This document shows, in pieces, positions 41,201 through 53,700 of a stretch of DNA of 64,000 bases. A model generated the notes under the pieces. The model ran no database searches and was not told where the DNA came from. It was given only the letters and a program-made list of their open reading frames with translations. Within the stretch, counting starts at the first letter, position 1. Every line of letters begins with the position of its first letter. Location: assembly GCA_014773175.1 (NCBI GenBank), contig VXCM01000112.1, forward strand, positions 345,733-409,732, in the 5' to 3' direction. Position numbers and translations under genes: made by a program. The stretch comes from Lucifuga dentata. Its lineage: Eukaryota; Chordata; Actinopteri; Ophidiiformes; Bythitidae.

Positions 41201-41704
41201 GCTGGGCTCAGCCTGCTATCAGTCAAATATCTCAGTCTGGCTCTTTGCATCAGATGGTCACAGTAACAGTGCTAATTGTCACCTCCATGTAGGAAACATT
41301 TGAGGCATTGAATCATGAATCTGCAAGTTGCACAGCAAACTGTGCATGTGACAGTTATCACAGAGATGTGTTGGAATTTGAGATGTTAATCTTATTTTTT
41401 TCATTTCATTTTATTAAATTCATCACCATATAAATGGTGTGGAGTACAAACAATACCTAAGCAATTCAAGGCAAGCAGTAGAAGTGAAAAAGAAAAACAA
41501 CTTAAATCACTTAAACAAAATTAGTACATTTTTCAAAAAAGCACCAACTTTACAGATTACTTCTGGATTCTCCGACTGCAATAACAAAACCAGCTTAAAT
41601 GTAGATGGACATTTAACATAATACTTGGGCAAATACTTTTCTCTAAATTGCATTATTTCTTACCTGTTGTCTCTTCATTCTTTTTCATCCTTGCTCCCTC
41701 ATCN

Positions 41705-41771
<67 letters not shown>

Positions 41772-44700
41772 TAAATATCTCCATTTCAAAGTTAGTCAAG
41801 TTAATTAATGTCAGCAACGCAGCATATTTTTAGTGCTTTGGTGTCAGAATCATAGCAGTGTGTGCCTGCTTAGTCTTTATTTCATGACATGAAATAAAGA
41901 CTAAGCAGCACTCCTATCCATTTCCTCTTCTTACTAAATGCTTTGCCTTGTGACCCCTCTTAGTTTGATTAGAACAGCTCTGTCTGAATACAGAACATGA
42001 CTGCGTGATATTGCATTGAGCAAAAGCAAATGTTAATCTTAGCCAGTGGCCACTCTTCTACTTCAGCCTAAATGATTTCTATTTGTGTCCTCTGAACAGA
42101 TAGCTGCTAAGCAGGCAGCGGCTGCCGCTACTCAAACCATCGCGGCTGCTCAAAATGCTGCTGCCTCCAACAAAAATACCGTCTCACACCAACAGCTAGT
42201 GCATAGCTGCAAGGTATGCACATGCATTCATAATTGTTGGTGCTTTATTAATTGTCACTATGCAATCAAGCACTGAAAGAAATATAGTATTCTGTCCCAG
42301 AACTAAAGCTCTCTCTCTTTCATTTATGATGTTGTGGATATAACTGATGATGTGTGTACAAATGTAGGCAGTAGCAGATAGCATCCCACAGCTGGTCCAG
42401 GGCATGAGGAGCAGCCAGGCCCATCCTGAAGAGCTCAGTGCCCAGCTTGCCCTTATCATGGCCAGCCAGAGCTTCCTGCAGGTTGGACTTTTCACCATCA
42501 ACTACCAAACTCCTCATCATCAGACAGACACAGAAAAACTTTAATGTTAAGTGCTCATGTATTTCTGAAATATGTGTATTTGTTGGCGTTGTTTTTTTTT
42601 TTCTCATTTTCATGTCAGCCGGGTAGCAAGATGGTGACGTCTGCAAAGTCAGCAGTTCCAACTGTAGCTGAACAGGCTGCTGCTATGCAACTGGGCCAGT
42701 GTGCCAAGAACTTAGCCACCTGCCTGGCAGAACTGAGAACTGCCACCCAGAAGGTAAAGCATCTATACATGGCCCAGCTAGAGATAACAGCGTCTCACTG
42801 AATTGGGAAATTTGTTGCTATCTTTTGTAAAATGTTGTTTGTTCTATGACTGCTCATATATAATTCCCATTGTTTGATCTAATTAAAGATAGTAAACACA
42901 ACATGTACAATCACATCCTGTCTACTCTGCAAAAAGAATGTGTGCAGGAGTTGTATCATTTATGTCTTTGCATTGAAGGCCCATGAAGCCTGTGGTCCTC
43001 TGGAAATTGACTCAGCCCTCAAAACAGTACAAACTCTCAAGAGCGAGCTTCAGGATGCTAAGATGTCTGTCATTGATGGCCAACTAAAGCCTCTTCCTGG
43101 GGAAACGGTCAGTATACCAATATATACAGCGAAGTTGATTTGTGACATTATATTGTAGATACAAGACCATTGAAATTACACAACGAGGATATTACCAGCT
43201 AAAGGTCTTAGCTGTGTTTTCTGTTGCTTACACAGCTGGAGAAGTGTGCTCAGGATTTGGGAAGTACATCTAAGACTGTGGGCTCTTCCATGGCCCAGTT
43301 GTTGACTTGTGCTGCACAGGGCAATGAACATTATACAGGTAAGAGAAGCACACAGACAGCATATCTGAGAAGCTTAATTGAGCTTCTGCTTCAATAATTT
43401 ACTACACAATAATTGGCTAAGTGACTGATATTACTGCAGTAAGGGTGATAAAATAAAAATATGGATTGCTGAGTGTAATATTTTACTGGAAAAATAGCTT
43501 CTTCATACTATGCCAAGTGGAAGCATGAGTATAAAGCAGGCAGAGAAAATTATGACTCCTTTATTTGTGTTATTACTATTACCTAAATGTGAAACTTGTG
43601 GATCCAGCATGGCCTGACAGTTTTGCCCTCAATTCTCACTCAGTTGAGGCACTCAGGGGGTGAGAGATGAAGACAGATAGAGAAAAGCATTTCAAACAAT
43701 GAATGTTCCCTGGCAGCACTTCATTCTGTGGCCTACAGTGCTGCTAGCTGCTCATTAATCTTATTTTTGCTAAATTTAACTTTCCATCAGCAAATGGCTC
43801 CACTTGGCTAGTTAATGTAATTTGATGCAATTTGCTGCTTTTCTTCTCAGCATCATAAGTTAAGGGCACCTCTCATATTTTGATCTATTAACCAATTTAT
43901 CTAAATTAAAAAATGAGTCTGCCTCAGATTGTTCTCAGTGTGGTACTACTAGCCTTTGCCAGTTCATTTGCACAATGATATCAGAATTATATCATTGAGA
44001 GGTCCAGTTTAAACAATGCAAACCTCTCTGTTTGCATTGTTTAAACTGGACCTCTGCTGAGGATAAAATAATGAGACCAAAATGAATCTGGTTATTAAAA
44101 TGTCAGTTTCAGTATCTGCGTTTATATGGCTACTTAGTCTCAATGAAAATAAATGTAAAACACAATTACACTGTAGAACCACGCATAGTTATTGGAAGTT
44201 GTATCTGCTATACATGTAATGGGTCATATCTTCAGGTTTAGTGTTTTTTACTGAGACCTCAGAGATGTACAGACCATTCCTGTCTGTCTGACAAATTAAT
44301 TCATCAAGTTGCCTGGTGATGTATGAACAAAGGCTTGATGCAGGAACTGAACACATCCTGTTAGCTACATGTCCACCTGATTAAAAATCTCATGATTTAA
44401 TATACAGTATATTTTGTAGGATCTTCTCACATTTTAGTAATGAGTTTGTTATTTATTGCTATTTCAATGTGTGCCTAATTGTTGTCAGGTGTGGCTGCCA
44501 GAGAAACAGCACAAGCTTTAAGGACACTGGCCCAGGCAGCCAGAGGTGTTGCAGCCAGCACCAGGGAGCCGCAAGCTGCAGCTGCAATGCTGGATTCAGC
44601 TCAGTATGTCATGGAGGGTTCAGCCATGCTGATCCATGAGGCCCATCAGGCCCTGGTCCACCCAGGAGATGCTGAGAGTCAGCAGAGACTGGCACAGGTA

Positions 44701-47700
44701 GCATAATTCCCAGTAATTTTTACCCCAGAGATAATGATATTTATGCTATGGTTATATTCTCCCCTCTACTGATTTGTAAACACTTCCTCTTTCCATAACA
44801 ATCAATTTTCTCTGCTCAGTCTCTTGCTTAGTGTTCTCTCTCTGGAGCAGCACAGCAAAACTGCTCATTCTCCCCACAGTCCTTCAGGGAATAAACATAT
44901 CATTTGGAATATATCTGTAACACGGAATACTATGCACTGCTGTCAGCTCAATTTGCATTTGAGATGTTTTCCCCTTATAGCTGTGCTTTGAAACTTTGTA
45001 TGTTTAGGTTAGTCCATTGACAGAGTGTTGTCCTGTGTTTCAGGTGGCCAAGGCAGTGTCTCACTCCCTAAATAATTGTGTGAATTGCCTGCCAGGCCAG
45101 AAGGATGTGGACATGGCTCTTAGGAGCATTGGCGAGGCCAGCAAAAAGCTACTGGTGGATACTGTGAGTCTTGTTCCAACTTTTACTGGGGATTTCTTGA
45201 CATTTTGAGTAGGAGGTGCAGTTTCTAATAGCCTGCAAGAAACAAAAAAAAAAAGAACTTATTTACCTTTGGCTGGTTTTGATATTATTAGTATTATAAT
45301 GTTTTTTAAATGGTAATTAAATGGTGAGTATTATGGTTTAAATGGTGTTTATCTTGTCTGTGAAGCTTCCTCCCTGCAGTAAGTCATTCCAAGAGGCCCA
45401 GACTGATCTGAACCACACAGCAGCTGAACTCAACCACTCGGCTGGAGAGGTGGTCCACTCATCACGTGGCACAAGCAACCAGCTGGCTGCAGCCTCAGGG
45501 AAATTCAGCGAAGACTTTGATGAATTCCTGGATGCTGGCATTGAGATGGCAGGACACACCCAAGTAGGTTTCATGATCATACGGCTCTACACACTCCATA
45601 GAAGCAGCTGAAATTAACTATTTCTGTTGCCAGTAAACCATGATTAGTTTACGTGGGGGAAAGAGCACTCAAACCTTCTATGGGCTAAATCAAAATGCCT
45701 CTTAGGTGCTGAGTGGTTGATTTCCATATTTTTGTGTCACTTTAGTACCTAAGCTATTTAATTCATTTGTTAATTAGACTTTTGATTTAATTCACTTAGG
45801 CACATGATTGTCCCGGAGAGCACTAACACAGTCAAAAGTAATGAGATCTTGTGATGTTCTTGTTCTGGTTATTTTGCTCATTAATTTAGATAGATCATCT
45901 GGGAGTGGAGTTGATGTAGCATGACACATAGGCCTTAATCAGGCTCAAAGAGATCTGCTGAGTGAGGAGAGAGGATATAGGTGGTGATGACACACATTAA
46001 ATACTCTATATATAGAATACCCATGCCATCCCTTGCTGATAAATCCTTACGATTTGTGGTTAGAAAGACATGCTGTCTGTACACTTTAACTATACTTAAT
46101 ACAGCTCTGAATCCATCCCCCAAATCACCAATATTATCTTTTTTTCTTTTTGGCTAAGCAGAGCAAAGAGGACCAGATCCAAGTCATTGGTAATCTGAAG
46201 AACATCTCAATGGCATCCAGTAAGCTGTTGCTGGCTGCCAAGTCCCTGTCTGTGGATCCAGGTGCAGCCAATGCTAAGAATCTGCTAGCTGTGGCAGCAA
46301 GGTGTGATAACAGTACCATAGATGTGTTAGATATTTTCATATTAATTTAAATATGTGCTAGTTTTTCTTATATTTAACATTTATAATTAAATGTCACAAA
46401 ATATCTGTCTTCTGCATCCCTACAAAACCCTCATGCAATGTCTGCTCAAAAGTGCTGGAGAGAGTATCTTTCCCTAGTGGAGAGAAGCAGCCAGTCCTGC
46501 GGGGCTTTTTGCCTGACTGACTTCTCTCTGTCTAATTAGAAAAGATGGAAGCCTTGGCTCAAGCCTGTTTGTGCTCAACAAGGCTGAACACAAACTCAAG
46601 ACAATCTCAGCTCTCCTGTGCTCAGTGTTAGCCTGTCACAGTGAGAGGCCAGCAACACCATGCTTGCTTAGGGAATGTGTGTGATAGGTAGTGCGTGAGT
46701 GAAGCCAGGTGGTGTGTGTGCATGCAGAGAAACATGAAAGCTAAAATGCTTGTGCGGCTGCCTGTGTGTTTCAGGGCGGTGACAGAAAGTATTAACCAGC
46801 TCATCACGTTGTGTACCCAGCAAGCAGCAGGACAAAAGGAGTGTGACAATGCCTTGAGGGAGTTAGAGGTAGCCATCCTCACAGACATACCCTATACCAC
46901 TCAATTCAGAATGACCTAAATTAGTGACATAACAACAAACAAAGGCATACTGTGCACTTACGACAAACTCTCAGTTATGCATATTTTATACATTTTGAAG
47001 CCTTGAAGCTACTTTTGTAAATACATTTGAATGCCTGATAAAGAAGCCTGGGGAATTATATAAATGTTCAGTATGTCCACTGTTGTTTAACTTGTTACCA
47101 TCTTTATTTATGCACAGGCTGTTAGAGGGCTCCTAGATAATCCCAATGAGCCTGTCAATGAGCTCTCCTACTTTGACTGCATCGAGAGCGTTATGGAAAA
47201 CTCAAAGGTACAGATCTTCAAAACAAGTGCATACTAGGTTATTTTATATAATAGGCAGCTGAAAATCTGCATCTTTTGCTTTCTTTATTTCCATGCATCA
47301 GGTGCTGGGGGAGTCAATGGCAGGAATTTCTCAGCACTGTAAAACAGGTGATGTGACTGCTTTCGGGGAGAGTGTGGGTGTAGCATCCAAGGCCCTGTGT
47401 GGGCTGACGGAGGCTGCAGGACAGGTGAGATAACAGCCTTGTACTGACTTCTTTTCCTCTCATTATTCTCTAGCTAGTGATATTTCAGACTTTGTGCCAA
47501 AATTCTGCATAATGCAGCCATTTAAACATTTTTCAAACATCTTGGCAACTTTAGACCACCACAGGCCACTTTAACTTACCACTAAAACCCACACTAAGAT
47601 TTCTTTTGGTCTTTTAACAGTGAGGTGAGAGTGAAGCAGGGTTTTTTTAGCAGCTTTTATAGACTTCCGCAATAAAAGCTGTAAAAGCCAGTTCTCACCT

Positions 47701-50700
47701 CTTTAATAGATTTAGTTCCTTGTCTAGAGAATAGAACAATTCCCTATGCTCCCTATGCCATCACATATTTAACTACTTATATATGTATGTCAGAGTAAGG
47801 ATTGCATATGAAGGGTGTTAGCTTTGTGTTTCCTGTGTGAATTCTACTGTGAAAACAAATGTTGTCTTAGTTGACATTAAAGAAGCAAACTACTGTATGC
47901 TCTAACCCTGGCCTTGTTTTCTGTCCTCTAAGGCTTCATATCTAGTGGGTGTGTCAGACCCCAATAGTCAGTCAGGCCATGAGGGGCTGGTGGATCCCAT
48001 CCAGTTTGCACGGGCCAATCAGGCTATACAGATGGCTTGTCAGAACTTAGTGGATCCAGCCAGTAGTCCCTCACAGGTGAGAAGGTGTATTTGGGACTGC
48101 AAATTATTATAGGACCATCCCATATGGACACTACAGTAACATACATCTTTTGCTTGTGACTTTAATTAAATGGCTCATTAAGCTTGAAAACCTTAAAATT
48201 GGAATATTGGATTGGATGGACTGGAATATTTTAAGTTTTTATTTTCTGCAATGCCTTGATTTTCTACAATTATGCTTCCTGCTCGTGGTTTTGGTTTTCA
48301 GGTCTTGTCTGCAGCAACAATTGTAGCCAAGCACACCTCAGCCCTATGTAATGCCTGCCGCTTGGCTTCTTCTAAAACCTCCAACCCTGTAGCTAGGAGA
48401 CAGTTTGTGCAGTCAGCCAAAGAGGTGGCCAACACCACAGCCAACCTCGTCAAAACCATCAAGGTCAACTCTCCAACTGATCAAAACGTTGAGTGTAAAT
48501 TTGTTATAGAAGATTTTTTCACCGTCTTTTATATGTCTTACATTTAAGTAAAACCTTTTTATATTGTACTACAATAGCTTATTAAAATAAAGCCAAAGTG
48601 ACTAAATACTTATATGTTTATCCTGTTTCAGACTGTAGATGGGGATTTTTCTGAGGAGAATAGAAACAGATGTCGTCTTGCGACAGCCCCACTCCTTGAG
48701 GCTGTTGAAAACCTGACAACATTTGCCAACAACCCTGAGTTTGCAAGCATCCCTGCTCAGATCAGTAATGAGGTATTTATCCATATATGATTTGTAAGAT
48801 TATACTGTACCTGATTTACAGTAATACTTTCTTCTTTTTGCAGCTTTTTTATTTTTTGCTGTTAAAGGCAATTTACCTTTTTCTTTTACATCGAAAACTG
48901 GAAAGGCAACTGTTCTCAGAGACATCCTATTTATACAGTGCTTTCTACTCTTGATAAAGAACATGTTAAAGACACTCTTCAAAGCTATTTAATAAATGTG
49001 TTTGTGAATTATGCACTCAATCTCTTGAAACAGGCTCATGTATACTGAGCCAACATAGTGTAGAAATGTTTATACAGTGAACGTGGGGGGGGGATTGGAT
49101 TGAGGTGCAGTTTTTTTTTTTAATATCAAGAAAAGGTGAGAAAAGGTAAGAAAGATGGATTTTTATTTTTGAGTCCTTGCACATTCTTCAAAAAAGCTCT
49201 ATGGCTGTAATCTGTTGTTGCAGTTTTTAATGAGACTCTCAGCACAGATGCTCTAATCTGCAGTTTGTTAATGTAATTGTCAAGGGAGGCTTTGGCTCGA
49301 ATCATAAAGACTAAAGGTGTTTCTTTCAGCGTCTCTGTAAATCTGCCTTTGTAATCTCATCCCTACTTTTGATTGCACCTTTGATCTCTCCAAGGTAGTC
49401 AAGTAATATTAACAGCTGTGTCTTCACTGCTAAGATACTACCTGGGTTGTTGTTCCACCGGTATTAATCTTTTTTTTTCTTTTCTGCAGGGATCAGCAGC
49501 CCAGGAGCCTATTGTGCGTTCAGCCCGTGCCATGCTAGATAGCTCCACTTTTCTTCTGGAAACAGCCCGCTCACTTGTCCTCAACCCCAAAGATCCACCC
49601 ACCTGGTCCATACTAGCTGGCCACTCCAGAACAGTTTCTGACTCCATCAAGAGCCTCATTACCTCCATAAGGTCAGTGTCAATCCCACCCAAAACTAGAC
49701 CATCAGTCTTTGTTCGGTGACCGGAATCAAATTTTACTAGAAGGTTAATTCTGTGCAAGTCTGTTCTACATAGCAATAAATTGTCTTATTATTCTGGTGA
49801 TATTCCCACTGCTTTTTAATAGCTTAATGAATACCAAGTAATAAAGACGAGTCCCTGTTTTGTCACTGTGGATCTGCAACACATAATGTAATTTGGAACA
49901 TAAGTGCCCTTTCTCTTCATCATCACCCCCAATTACATGCATAAGCTATTCTTATGCCATTAAACTCTAAAATAATCTGATTGTGATGTCACCATTTCTT
50001 ATTTGTCTTGCTAGGGACAAAGCACCAGGACAGAGAGAGTGTGATTACTCCATTGATAATATCAATAAGTGTATCCGGGACATTGAGCAAGCTTCACTAG
50101 CTGCTGTCGGGCAGTCTCTGCCCTGCAGAGATGATATCTCCATGGAAGTGAGTTCAAGGATCCCATAAGCTCTATCATGTCTCAGAGAAACAACTTAATT
50201 TTATCTGTTGTCTTTCTGTTGTGACTTACACTGTGATTCTCTGCTGTTGTATCTCACCAGGCACTGCAGGAGCAGCTGACATCCTCTGTGCAGGAGATTG
50301 GGCATCTGATTGATCCTGTCTCCACAGCAGCCCGAGGGGAAGCTGCACAACTAGGCCACAAGGTGCTGGTATATCCCTTCATCACCTCTGGACTTAAAAA
50401 GAAAAACTCATTCTGTCTTTTAGATCTTGTAATCCAATTCATCCTTAGACATTTCTTGTAAACTCAATCTTCTAGGTGACCCAGCTAGCCAGTTATTTTG
50501 ATCCACTCATTGTGGCGTCTGTGGGCTTAGCCTCTAAGCTCCAGGACCACCAGCAGCAGATGACCATTCTGGACCAGACCAAGACCATGTCTGAGTCTGC
50601 ACTGCAGATGCTCTATGCTGCCAAGGAAGGAGGGGGAAACCCAAAGGTAGTATGGTATTCATAGTATTCCTCTTGCTCAGCACACAATCCAGCCCAACCC

Positions 50701-53700
50701 CAAATTCAGTGGTGATCTATGATTATAAGTTAAAGGACCATACCAGTGGTTTTGCATGTTTGAGCCTAATAAGTACTACTCGTATACAAGTTATGTTACT
50801 TGCAACTCTTTTTCAAAATGTAAAATGTCTAAAATGTACCGCTTCACTAGTGGTTGGCAGTAATGTAATGTGTAAGTGGGTTGTATTTATTGGGCTCATA
50901 CATGCAAAATCACTGGTATGATCCTTTATGTTTCCATGAGCAAGTCAAGGCATTTATTCCTGTTGAAGTTGAAAGTTCTTAGTGGGTTTTTACTACTCTC
51001 TATTAATTTTACAATTGGTTTCAGGAGTTTACTGATCATATTTAAAATCCAGCTGGGTTTAATTACATTATTACATTGAAGTCTTTTATCATTATTGTGT
51101 AGTTGGACAGGCCTTAGCCCCAAATTATGAAACAACCCCAGAAAATTTATTTTAAATCTTAAGCTTCTGTATGTTGAATTTGGAGTGTTTCAGGGTAGAG
51201 CGGGAGCCAACCTGTCTGTTTACTAATAAAATTATTCTTCATTTATATAGCAGATAAACAATAAAAACATAAAAAAGCAACATCTGTTATACTAGAATTG
51301 TTGTTAGCTGATTAATTTACTTCTTGGTAGAACAAAATAGTATAACAAAAAAATTAATCAATTAACTGTGCCCAGGCTTACCACACCCATGACGCCATCT
51401 CTGAAGCTGTCCAGCTGATGAAGGAGGCAGTGGATGACATCATGGTGACTTTGAATGAAGCAGCAAGTGAGGGAGGCATGGTTGGGGGTATGGTGGAGTC
51501 CATCGCTGAGTCCATAGGCAGGGTGAGTCTGATTTTGTTTGTTAGTGCTCCATGTATGTGATAATGACACTTAGGAGATGGCTTCTCAAGTGCTTTAAAG
51601 GGATTTCAGTTCAACTCCTATTTTCTGTCTTATTTGTCTGAAGGCAAAGTGAGCTTAATGTTAAAGCAAAGTCAATCCACAGTGGGTGTGCTGGAGAGTG
51701 TGTCCTTTTCAGTGACTCTCATTAGTGCAATAGATGACAGGTTTTAAATCCACAGCCCACTGGTGATGTTAACTGTCGCTCATCCTGCAGGGGAATATGT
51801 CACTGTGGTGACAGCATTGTTAATAATTGATGATGATCTGCACATACGCAGACATCTACACCTCGATCACATCATGCCTTCACATTTATTATTCTTCCTT
51901 ATCCTTTCGTTCCTTATCTTACCATACTGTATGTATGTATAAGTTGTTGCTATGTTACATCAGTTACTAAGACATAATATTGTAAAATTAATAGAACATT
52001 TTGGTAGCCAAGTGGTGCGCATCCCAAATTATAATCTGCATATAATTGAATTAATAATACCATTCGAATGTTTATATCTTTACACATGGCACAAAATTGT
52101 ATGAATACCAGTAGTTATAATGTTCTAACATTTAATATTTGGTTTCTGGCCTGGATGTTTCGTGCTTGTGGCTGGGGTCGTTTCTGAAAAGACAAAGCAA
52201 ACTGCAAGGATCTTTCACATCACATCAGTGTGGGCTACCAACCTGATAAACCAAAAGCATTATATCAACTTTTACTCATTAATACGGAAGCATTAATTAA
52301 CTGCTTATTAACATTAATAAAGTCATTCATATGTATGCCTTATTATAAAGTTGTACCAATTAATCAGATAGCCAACTCTTTCAATTAGTCAGTGAAACTG
52401 CTGTGAATACAAATAGACTTAATGTATTGCAAGTAAGCGCTAAAGGGTTAATCTTCACAGCTGGATGAAGGAACACCTCCTGAACCTGAGGGCTCTTTTG
52501 TGGACTACCAGACCACCATGGTGAAGTTCTCCAAGGCTATCGCCATCACTGCACAGGAGATGGTGAGCGCACCAATCAACTGAATATCCATGCCCACCTC
52601 TGTGTGCTTTCTGTTATATTTCCACATCTTCAGTGACATCTACAGTGACAGTATTTGTCAGTAGGACTAAAGCAACATTAATCTGCCTGTAATGATGATG
52701 TATCTCTGTCATCAGATGACTAAATCGGTAACCTGCCCTGAAGAGCTCGGTGGCCTTGCCTCTCAGGTGACAGTGGACTATGGACAACTGGCACACCAAG
52801 GACGCCTGGCTGCAGCCACAGCAGAGCCAGAGGAGGTGAGGAGTAATGCTCTCTCTCCTGTAGTGAATGTGGGGAAAAAAATTATGTGCTGCTATGAAAG
52901 ATTTAACACATCACACCATATATTGTGTTGCACTGTGTCCCTGAAATGTCCATCTGAAATATCAGCTTATGTCTGCATTTTACCCAAAATGATTCAGGAT
53001 GGATCACTCCCAGATCAGAGCAGATGTTTGCTGATGTTTGATACGACACTCATTTCTCAAAAGTTGCTCCTGACAGAGTGAGATCAAACAGAAGTATATT
53101 CTGACTCCTCCATAATCCATCCCTCTCAGCACCCACGTTTCCTTAAAGCTTTCTGTGTAGTCCAGGGGACAACAATGCGTGGAAACACTGGACTAATGCA
53201 CACACAGCTCTTATTAGTATCTTGTACATGCTGCTGGAAATTCTGCTGGTTACCATAGTGACATTGTACCTCTACCAATCTAAAAGCCTATAGTGATGCT
53301 TATAATGAAGTACCACCCACCATGGATCCCAGTCAGGAAATTAAAGGTGTAGTGCCAGCGTTCTTTTATCTGAGGATGCTTGAAGTGAGGTTTCATCCAT
53401 CACGTGGATAAGAGACATGCTAGTTTTGGACATGATTGCCATTATGACTCATAATGGCAATCATGCAAGAAGATGAATGCAGTGGTAGTAGATACCTGGT
53501 TGTGCTTTCAGGTGGGTTTCCAGATAAAGACACGGGTGCAAGAGTTGGGCCACAGTTGTATCTACCTGGTCCAGAAGGCTGGTGCCCTGCAGCTCAGACC
53601 CACCGACAGCTTCTCCAAAAGGGAGCTCATTGAGTGTGCCCGAGCAGTCACGGAGAAGGTAAGATATGTGGATATGTGAATGGAAACTGGCACAGCATCT

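Larger units (their letters stand above)
39921..42099 (+). other. tln2: Introns 19 and 20, flanking exon 20
   Basis: Intron 19 ends in an imperfect TG tract (40559-40611). Intron 20 holds GATA-type repeats near 40896-40922, the CT microsatellite at 41705-41771 and a near-perfect palindrome at 41866-41908. Confidence 0.8.
44698..46774 (+). other. tln2: Introns 26 to 29, between exons 26 and 30
   Basis: Unique sequence around exons 27, 28 and 29. No transposon or long repeat recognised. Confidence 0.75.
47425..49489 (+). other. tln2: Introns 32 to 35, between exons 32 and 36
   Basis: Unique sequence around exons 33, 34 and 35. There is a small stem (AGCTTTTAT/ATAAAAGCT) near 47650-47680 and a G9 run near 49084. 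Confidence 0.75.
49672..52460 (+). other. tln2: Introns 36 to 40, between exons 36 and 41
   Basis: Introns 37 and 38 are 113 nt each. Intron 39 contains MITE copy 2 (50730-50929). Intron 40 (51523-52460) is unique AT-rich DNA. Confidence 0.75.

Noticed and set aside
47645..47690. AGCTTTTAT/ATAAAAGCT stem
   Set aside because: Arms of about 10 bp in AT-rich DNA are expected by chance.
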